Assembly: GCF_028473145.1 (NCBI RefSeq)
Contig: NZ_CP092372.1
Span: 1-19,757, forward strand
Reading direction: 5' to 3'
Source of the DNA: Flavobacterium sp. CBA20B-1
GTDB lineage: Bacteria > Bacteroidota > Bacteroidia > Flavobacteriales > Flavobacteriaceae
Length of the DNA: 19,757 nt
Made by a program: the position numbers and the translations under genes. The notes beneath the pieces are model-generated. The model was not told the DNA's origin. It saw nothing but the letters and a program-made list of their open reading frames with translations, and searched no databases. The first letter of the stretch is position 1. Every line of letters begins with the position of its first letter. Of this stretch, positions 16,051 to 19,757 are shown piece by piece.

Positions 16051-16085
16051 GAGTAAGGGCGGTACAAGGTACCGCCGACTTATTC
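16051..16085. terminator. long interrupted hairpin downstream of the recombinase gene
   Basis: GGCGGTAC (16058-16065) and GTACCGCC (16069-16076) form a perfect 8-bp stem with loop AAG. GAGTAAG (16051-16057) and CTTATTC (16079-16085) extend it after a two-base bulge, with one G-T pair. It begins 28 bases past the recombinase stop on the - strand. The GC-rich stem stands out in this AT-rich region. No T-run follows on either strand, so it may be an RNA 3' structure or a protein site rather than a classical terminator. A smaller hairpin, GTTCG/CGAAC, lies just to its left. Confidence 0.5.
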
Positions 16086-16113
16086 GGTTTTATATTACAA
16101 ATTTACGACAAAA

Positions 16114-17058
16114 TTAATAAATGGAATCCAGAAGGCGCTCGCCGCTGTTTTGTAACCTTCTCTCTTCTTGAAGAGTAGCTGTATAAATTTGGGTTGTATT
16201 GCTATTTGAGTGTCTTAGCGCAAATTGCGCCATTTCTGGCGTACCTCCAGCTCTTAATATACTTACTGCAACGGTATGTCTTAAACTATGGGCCGTATAA
16301 TTTTTATCATCAATACCCATTGCTTTTAAATTGGTTTTGACAATTTCTCTAATTGTTCGCGTACTCAATCTTTTGTACATGCTGTTTTTACTTTCTGAAA
16401 CAAATAAAGGATCACTAGGGGAATATTTACCACGTGTTTTTAAATATGCTTGAATTGGTTCATAAGCTTTTTCTGTAAGCTCAACAAAGTTATCCTTATC
16501 ATCCCGGCCTTTACCTTGAATTAAAGCAATCCTTTTACCAGACTTAAATGTAATATCTTTGATATCCAATCTAACTAATTCAATAGTTCTTAGTCCAGTT
16601 CTAACCAACAAATTTATAATAGCAAAATCCCTTGAGTTTATACTGCATGTTTCCAAGAGTGTTTTTACTTGATCTGAAGTAAGAGGTTGTTTTCTTATTT
16701 GCTGCTTTCTGCGCGGTAATTTTATACCTTTAGCAATGTTCGGGTACAACTTGTGAGATTCTGCCCATTCAAAAAATTTACGAACGATGGTTATATAACC
16801 GGCAACGGTTAAAGAACTCATTTTTTTATTAAGCAAATGTTCTTTGTATAAAATAATATCTTTTCTTTCAATTTTATCCAAAGTATAATTTAACTCTTGG
16901 ATCCAGATGAAGAACTGTTTTATATGCCCTCGGTAACATGTTTTAGATGTTTCTTTTACATCTTGATCATTTATAAAAGCATCAATTAAATGTTGGAAAT
17001 TTAATTGCTTAGTTAATGCCGGAACGGTTGATTCCGTTGGTAGGATGGTTGTATTCAT
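16114..17058 (-). CDS. Xer-like tyrosine recombinase
   Basis: This 314-residue protein has the two-domain build of Xer recombinases. A SAM-like core-binding domain lies at about 20-105 (LIDAFINDQDV to FFEWAESHKLYPN), and a catalytic domain at about 125-300. The catalytic residues are visible: arginine 157 in TGLRTIEL, lysine 183 in QGKG, histidine 257 and arginine 260 in HSLRHT, histidine 283 in LRHSNSNTTQIY, and nucleophile tyrosine 292. No N-terminal arm-binding domain is present, unlike lambda-type integrases, so it may act as a dimer resolvase or a simple integrase. A dif-like site lies 72 bases upstream, and two further copies lie in the window. Expression should be controlled by the two operators at 17086-17127. 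Confidence 0.92.
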   Translation of the reverse strand: MNTTILPTESTVPALTKQLNFQHLIDAFINDQDVKETSKTCYRGHIKQFFIWIQELNYTLDKIERKDIILYKEHLLNKKMSSLTVAGYITIVRKFFEWAESHKLYPNIAKGIKLPRRKQQIRKQPLTSDQVKTLLETCSINSRDFAIINLLVRTGLRTIELVRLDIKDITFKSGKRIALIQGKGRDDKDNFVELTEKAYEPIQAYLKTRGKYSPSDPLFVSESKNSMYKRLSTRTIREIVKTNLKAMGIDDKNYTAHSLRHTVAVSILRAGGTPEMAQFALRHSNSNTTQIYTATLQEERRLQNSGERLLDSIY

Positions 17059-17085
17059 GGTTAAGCTTTTTATATATTAAATTAT

Positions 17086-17127
17086 GTAAACATTGTTTAC
17101 TATAATACAAATGTAAACATTGTTTAC
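17086..17127 (-). promoter_or_regulatory. recombinase promoter with two identical operators
   Basis: Two perfect copies of GTAAACATTGTTTAC lie at 17086-17100 and 17113-17127. On the - strand the upstream copy runs into TACATTTG (17108-17115), an exact -7 element. The second copy lies over the predicted start of transcription near 17101. A repressor bound at both would block polymerase binding and escape. The 27-base spacing places the two sites about two and a half helical turns apart. Confidence 0.82.
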
Positions 17128-17129
17128 TA

Positions 17130-17157
17130 ACTTCCACAAATATTACATAGCGGAAGT
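17130..17157 (-). repeat. dif-like 28-bp site, copy C, beside the recombinase promoter
   Basis: Read on the - strand this is ACTTCCGCTAT, centre GTAATA, TTTGTGGAAGT, so it is inverted relative to copies A and B. It shares extra flanking bases with copy A (ATT before the left arm, and GTAA in the centre). It lies 2 bases from the outer recombinase operator and 25 bases from the first iteron, between recombinase and origin. That is where a plasmid resolution site or a phage attachment site would be expected. Confidence 0.76.
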
Positions 17158-17182
17158 AATAAATTTTACATAAAAATAAAAA

Positions 17183-17359
17183 TTAAGTCTAATAGCGCAA
17201 TATTATTTCAAGTAAAATAGCCTTAACGCATTGATGTTCTTTCTGTTAAAATAAAAATAGTATTTTTTAAGTCTGATAGCACAATTTTTTTTCTTTTTTT
17301 AAGTCTGATAGCTAAACTTTTAAGTCTGATAGCTAAACTTTTAAGTCTGATAGCACAAT
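17183..17359 (+). repeat. iterons, probable plasmid replication origin
   Basis: Five direct repeats share TTAAGTCTGATAGC. They begin at 17183 (variant TTAAGTCTAATAGCGC), 17267, 17299, 17320 and 17341. The last three are exactly 21 bases apart, two helical turns, so a protein would bind them on one face of the helix. The first two are followed by GCAAT or ACAAT, the next two by TAAAC, and the last by ACAAT. Such arrays bind Rep initiators at theta-type origins, and a candidate Rep is encoded at 9559-10551. Very AT-rich DNA to the right (about 17400-17520) could be the melting region. I saw no clear DnaA box. Confidence 0.82.
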
Positions 17360-17438
17360 TACATTTTTGAAAAACCCAATAAAATCAAGGCTTTAAAAGG
17401 TGTTTTTAAATGTGTATATATTATTATATGTTTTTATA

Positions 17439-17465
17439 GTCTATATTCTATAAAAGAATATAGAC
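17439..17465. repeat. 11-bp inverted repeat next to the origin
   Basis: GTCTATATTCT (17439-17449) and AGAATATAGAC (17455-17465) form a perfect inverted repeat around five bases, in AT-rich DNA 80 bases after the last iteron. It could extrude as a cruciform, act as a protein-binding site or be an RNA hairpin. It lies in the expected strand-opening region of the origin. Confidence 0.55.
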
Positions 17466-17481
17466 CTAAATAAAAATAAAT

Positions 17482-17509
17482 AAAAAAATTTGCCTAAGGG
17501 CATTTTTTT
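17482..17509. terminator. bidirectional terminator-like hairpin
   Basis: TGCC (17491-17494) and GGCA (17499-17502) form a short GC stem around TAAG, flanked by an A7 run on the left and a T7 run on the right. The runs can extend pairing after a small internal loop. It would insulate the origin from transcription on either side. From 17510 to 17640 I see only AT-rich DNA, with one purine run (AAAGAGGGGG) near 17531. Confidence 0.5.
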
Positions 17510-17643
17510 ATTTTTAATAATGTAAGCTATAAAGAGGGGGTGATTCCTGCCTTTTTAGTGTTTAATATTTTTTATTTGAACTTATGATAATATTGCATAA
17601 ATATTTTACCAAGTATTACAATTTTATTATATTATTACTATGC

Positions 17644-17667
17644 TATACTTAAATTTAAGTATATTTG
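17644..17667 (+). promoter_or_regulatory. promoter with a perfect 20-bp palindrome
   Basis: TATACTTAAATTTAAGTATA (17644-17663) is a perfect palindrome. Its right end overlaps TATATTTG (17660-17667), an exact -7 element. Transcription would start near 17674, about 28 bases before the ATG at 17702. The palindrome differs from the GTAAAC operator, so the cargo genes appear to have their own regulator. One half-site-like stretch recurs near 19431-19450 (AACTTAAATATATACTTA). Confidence 0.75.
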
Positions 17668-17701
17668 GTAACTAAATACGTAAAGTAATCACATAAATTT
17701 A

Positions 17702-18307
17702 ATGACACCAGAAGAACAGTTAAGAAGTGAATCCTGGAATAATTCTATTCAATGCTTTGGTAAAAGTTATATTTTTAACAAAAGAGCACAGTTTTACAGT
17801 AAATGGAATAGATTTTTAGCAATATTAGGAATTGTAGTACCTTTAACTGTTGGTGCCACAGCATCAGGATTCGGATTTGAATCAGAAATATTAAAAAATA
17901 CAATAGCTATATCTATTCCATTATCTATTATACAATTAGTAATATCAGCATTTGCTCTTGTCAACAATTGGAATGATTACCTATCATATTCACTAGAGGC
18001 TGTAAACGACTATAATTCGTTATCCGATGACTTTAAAAAACTAGGTAAAAATTCACCTAGTAATTTTGGAGATTTTTCAAAGTCTTTTGAAATATTAGAA
18101 ACTAGGTTAAAATATAGAAATGAGAGTGACTCAAAATATAGTTTTAGTGAAAGAGAGCTCCGAAAGGGCATGAGGTACGCACTTAGAGAATTTCAAAGGA
18201 AATGTGTAGGATGTCAGGAGGTGCCTTTATCAATGCTATCAACACCGTGTGAAATTTGCGGAAAATTTGAAAGAAGTTTAATACATAAAATTTTATTCCA
18301 TGGATGA
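17702..18307 (+). CDS. SLATT-type two-helix membrane protein with CxxC-x11-CxxC motif
   Basis: This 201-residue protein has a helical N-terminus, two hydrophobic helices (about 38-56 and 67-88), a long helical cytoplasmic part, and a C-terminal zinc-ribbon-like motif with cysteines 168, 171, 183 and 186: CVGC, eleven residues, CEIC. This matches what I know as the 'mobilome CxxCx(11)CxxC protein' type, related to the SLATT group of two-helix membrane proteins. SLATT domains are predicted membrane effectors in anti-phage conflict systems, often lethal when triggered. Its stop overlaps the next start by 8 bases, so the two are co-translated. The promoter carries a 20-bp palindrome. A defence or element-maintenance role is inferred, not shown; the family match is from memory and motif spacing. 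Confidence 0.75.
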   Translation: MTPEEQLRSESWNNSIQCFGKSYIFNKRAQFYSKWNRFLAILGIVVPLTVGATASGFGFESEILKNTIAISIPLSIIQLVISAFALVNNWNDYLSYSLEAVNDYNSLSDDFKKLGKNSPSNFGDFSKSFEILETRLKYRNESDSKYSFSERELRKGMRYALREFQRKCVGCQEVPLSMLSTPCEICGKFERSLIHKILFHG

Positions 18308-18488
18308 AAAAGTAAAAAGATTGCTAAAAGTTTACTCTGAACTTGCCCCTTCAGAGAGAAAAGAAGTCAGAGATTTTATTGATGATTTTGAAAGAAAATC
18401 CTTTTTAGAAAAAAGGAGTGCCAATGAATCCCTGAATAAAAGTTTAGGGCCATTATTGACTAATTCCTGTGTGTGTTGCGGAAAATAA
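18300..18488 (+). CDS. small partner protein ending in CVCCGK
   Basis: This is a 62-residue, highly charged helical protein. The N-terminal half (VKRLLKVYSELAPSERKEVR onward) looks like one or two amphipathic helices. After NESLNKSLGPLL it ends in a short cysteine cluster, CVCCGK, which may bind a metal or another protein. It overlaps the SLATT gene by 8 bases. Similar small proteins with an 'SLNKSLGP...C..CGK' end seem familiar from Bacteroidota, but I know no function. Pairing with a putative membrane effector suggests an immunity, antitoxin or sensor role. It has no evident DNA-binding fold, so whether it binds the promoter palindrome is unclear. Confidence 0.6.
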   Translation: MDEKVKRLLKVYSELAPSERKEVRDFIDDFERKSFLEKRSANESLNKSLGPLLTNSCVCCGK

Positions 18489-18498
18489 AAAATATTAT

Positions 18499-19056
18499 AT
18501 GAAAAAGATACTATTACTTCTTTTCTTTCTGGTTAATTTAAACGCAATAAGCCAGAATGAATTTAAAAAACTCCCGAAAGGTTCGTGCTCCATTGATCAT
18601 AATTGTAAAGCAGAATATTTTAAAGATGATTTTCAGGAAATAGAAAAATACAGAATACCTATTTTTAACAGCAGCCTAGGTAAATCTTCAGTAAATGAAA
18701 AACTTCTCTTTTCTCTTCAAAAGCATGTTTTAAGCGACAAATCAATAAAAACACACATTTACCTATACGGAAATATTAAAGCTTGCAGGGATGAAAATTC
18801 ATACGTTCATTTCATTTTTAAAGATGGTTCTGAAAGTAAAATTATTACTAGTAATTCAAATATTGAATGCGGCACCGCTTTTATTCCGTTACAGATCGAT
18901 AACGAATTGTTGAATAAATTACAAAATAATGAAATTGAAAAAATAAGATTGCAGTTTATTGATGGTAAAGAAGATTTTAGTGTCAATTCTAAAGACCAGA
19001 GAAACTTATACGAAAAACTAAAGTGCATTATAGCAATAGAAAAAAAGACCTCTTAA
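18499..19056 (+). CDS. secreted or periplasmic hypothetical protein
   Basis: The chosen start is the ATG at 18499, giving 185 residues; an in-frame ATG at 18469 would overlap the previous gene and add ten residues before the signal peptide. MKKILLLLFFLVNLNAISQN is a typical signal peptide, with probable cleavage after the serine or nearby. There is no lipobox cysteine, so it should be periplasmic or secreted. The mature part has several cysteines that could form disulfides and a beta-rich pattern (YVHFIFKDGSESKIITS). I do not recognise a family. It follows the partner gene by 10 bases, so it is probably in the same operon. It looks like host-type cargo rather than a virion or replication protein. 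Confidence 0.65.
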   Translation: MKKILLLLFFLVNLNAISQNEFKKLPKGSCSIDHNCKAEYFKDDFQEIEKYRIPIFNSSLGKSSVNEKLLFSLQKHVLSDKSIKTHIYLYGNIKACRDENSYVHFIFKDGSESKIITSNSNIECGTAFIPLQIDNELLNKLQNNEIEKIRLQFIDGKEDFSVNSKDQRNLYEKLKCIIAIEKKTS

Positions 19057-19070
19057 AACGAGGTTTTTTT
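19045..19070 (+). terminator. terminator of the cargo operon
   Basis: ACCTC (19048-19052) and GAGGT (19060-19064) form a short stem closed by A-T pairs from the flanking A6 and T7 runs. It overlaps the stop codon at 19054-19056 and ends in TTTTTTT. It should end the transcript from the promoter at 17660 and may work in both directions. Confidence 0.75.
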
Positions 19071-19081
19071 ATTATAAGCAT

Positions 19082-19275
19082 ACCCGTAAACTCCTCGTTT
19101 CCCCTCGTTGTAAACTCGTTGTTATCCTTGCCCTAACCTTGCCCTTTTCCCTTGTACTACCCTTGTACTACCTTATACTAAACTTATACTAATTTTTATA
19201 TTATCCTCGCCCTAACCTCGCCCTAAACTTACCGTAAACATACCGTTAAAACTCTGTTTTAACCCCATTTTACAT
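19082..19275. repeat. array of paired degenerate ~11-bp repeats, G-rich on one strand
   Basis: About 190 bases are built of units of 11 bases (sometimes 12) that come in near-identical pairs. Examples in order are CCTTGCCCTAA with CCTTGCCCTT, CCCTTGTACTA twice, CCTTATACTAA with ACTTATACTAA, CCTCGCCCTAA twice, and ACTTACCGTAA with ACATACCGTTA. All three forward frames and the reverse frames I read contain stops. The C/T-rich composition is unlike the rest of the window; the - strand carries TTAGGG-like G-runs. It lies between the cargo terminator and the terminase small subunit gene, where a packaging site would be expected. Function is unknown. Confidence 0.75.
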
Positions 19276-19356
19276 TGTATTCACCCTTATTATCCTTGTG
19301 GTGACCTTATGGTTTATCTTCGATATTAATAACTTAATTTTATGAGCATTATGCAT

Positions 19357-19390
19357 AAAAAAACCTCTCTTTTTTAGAAAGAGGTTTTTT
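19357..19390. terminator. bidirectional terminator upstream of the terminase gene
   Basis: AAAAAACCTCT (19358-19368) pairs with AGAGGTTTTTT (19380-19390) around an 11-base loop, giving a stem with A- and T-runs on both sides. No gene ends nearby on the + strand. It probably shields the packaging genes from read-through, or ends leftward transcripts. TTTTATG and CATAAAA make a further inverted repeat just to its left (about 19339-19360). From 19391 to 19530 I see only one short inverted repeat, TTAAGTT/AACTTAA (19418-19438). Confidence 0.7.
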
Positions 19391-19531
19391 CCTTCAAATC
19401 AAATTATCATAAATGACTTAAGTTTAAAACGAACTTAAATATATACTTACATTATTGATAATTAGACTTATACCACAATGTCAATAACTCACTACCTAAA
19501 AATTTTTGTGTGTTCTCTTTATCCGCTACTT

Positions 19532-19561
19532 TAGATTTAAACGAACATAAACATTGTTTAT
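19532..19561 (+). promoter_or_regulatory. promoter and operator at the terminase gene start
   Basis: ATAAACATTGTTTAT (19547-19561) keeps the 13-base core of the operator GTAAACATTGTTTAC, with both outer bases changed symmetrically. It ends one base before the ATG at 19563. TAGATTTA (19532-19539) is a near match to the -7 element. A repressor here would cover the transcription start and the ribosome landing site, linking the packaging operon to the same control as replication and recombination. Confidence 0.65.
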
Positions 19562-19562
19562 T

Positions 19563-19754
19563 ATGAATAAAAATTTAAGCAAACGTGAAGAGAATTTTTG
19601 TATTGATTATGTTAATCATAATAATGCAACAAAAGCATACGAAGACAACTTTAAATGCGAAGGTGTTTATCGTGCCAACATAACAAGAAGAGCTAATTAT
19701 TTAGTGAAGAAGAAACATATTCTGAATAGAATTTTAGAATTAGCTAAAAAGTAA
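19563..19754 (+). CDS. short terminase small subunit-like protein
   Basis: This is a 63-residue protein starting MNKNLSKREENFCIDYVNHN. An ATG at 19554 in frame would add MFI but lies inside the operator. The pattern 'LSKREENFCIDYV...NATKAY', followed by a basic helix, TRRANYLVKK, and a terminal helix, ILNRILELAKK, matches the N-terminal helix-turn-helix region of Terminase_2-type small subunits. These bind the packaging site on phage DNA and load the large subunit. Usual members are about 130-180 residues, so this one lacks the oligomerisation part or is a DNA-binding-only relative. It ends 3 bases before the window end, so the next gene, expected to be a large terminase or the rest of the small one, is not visible. 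Confidence 0.7.
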   Translation: MNKNLSKREENFCIDYVNHNNATKAYEDNFKCEGVYRANITRRANYLVKKKHILNRILELAKK

Positions 19755-19757
19755 AAT

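Noticed and set aside
17267..17359. CRISPR array
   Set aside because: The repeats are 14-19 bases at a 21-base period with almost no spacer, which fits iterons; no cas genes are present.

Overview
The window is AT-rich DNA from a member of the Bacteroidota, most likely a flavobacterium. The clues are repeated TAnnTTTG -7 promoter elements, starts with no Shine-Dalgarno sequence (often TAATTATG), and protein types familiar from flavobacterial phages and mobile elements. It carries phage structural genes and a full plasmid replication and partition set. I read it as part of a phage-plasmid, or a temperate phage that replicates as a plasmid. This is inference, because the head and packaging genes and any junction with host DNA lie outside the window.

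Layout. Positions 1-7316 (+) hold tail genes: a small gene, two unrecognised proteins, an 1154-residue tape measure protein and a large tail or baseplate protein. Positions 7317-9527 (+) hold small unknown genes, the first group behind an operator-promoter. A strong two-way terminator at 9531-9564 separates these from a leftward block (15191 to 9559): primase-helicase, ParA, a 77-residue protein, a ribbon-helix-helix protein that could be the centromere binder, an unknown protein and a Rep initiator. Positions 15192-16113 hold candidate small RNAs, hairpins and one 34-residue membrane peptide. A Xer-like tyrosine recombinase (16114-17058, -) follows, then five iterons (17183-17359), the probable origin. 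Positions 17702-19056 (+) look like cargo: a SLATT-type two-membrane-helix protein with a CxxC-x11-CxxC motif, a partner ending in CVCCGK, and a secreted protein. Positions 19057-19562 hold no gene but contain an unusual array of paired ~11-bp repeats. A short terminase small subunit gene closes the window.

Three patterns tie the region together. (1) A palindromic operator, consensus GTAAACATTGTTTAC, lies at the promoters of the 7401 group, the partition/Rep operon, the primase (degenerate), the recombinase (twice) and the terminase gene. This suggests one repressor controls replication, recombination and packaging; it is not identifiable here. (2) Three 28-bp sites share identical 11-bp arms around a variable 6-bp centre, as in Xer dif/pdif sites; one lies inside the primase coding sequence. 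(3) A predicted ~60-nt RNA divergent from the primase is complementary to the primase start region. I found no rRNA, tRNA, insertion sequence or CRISPR array.
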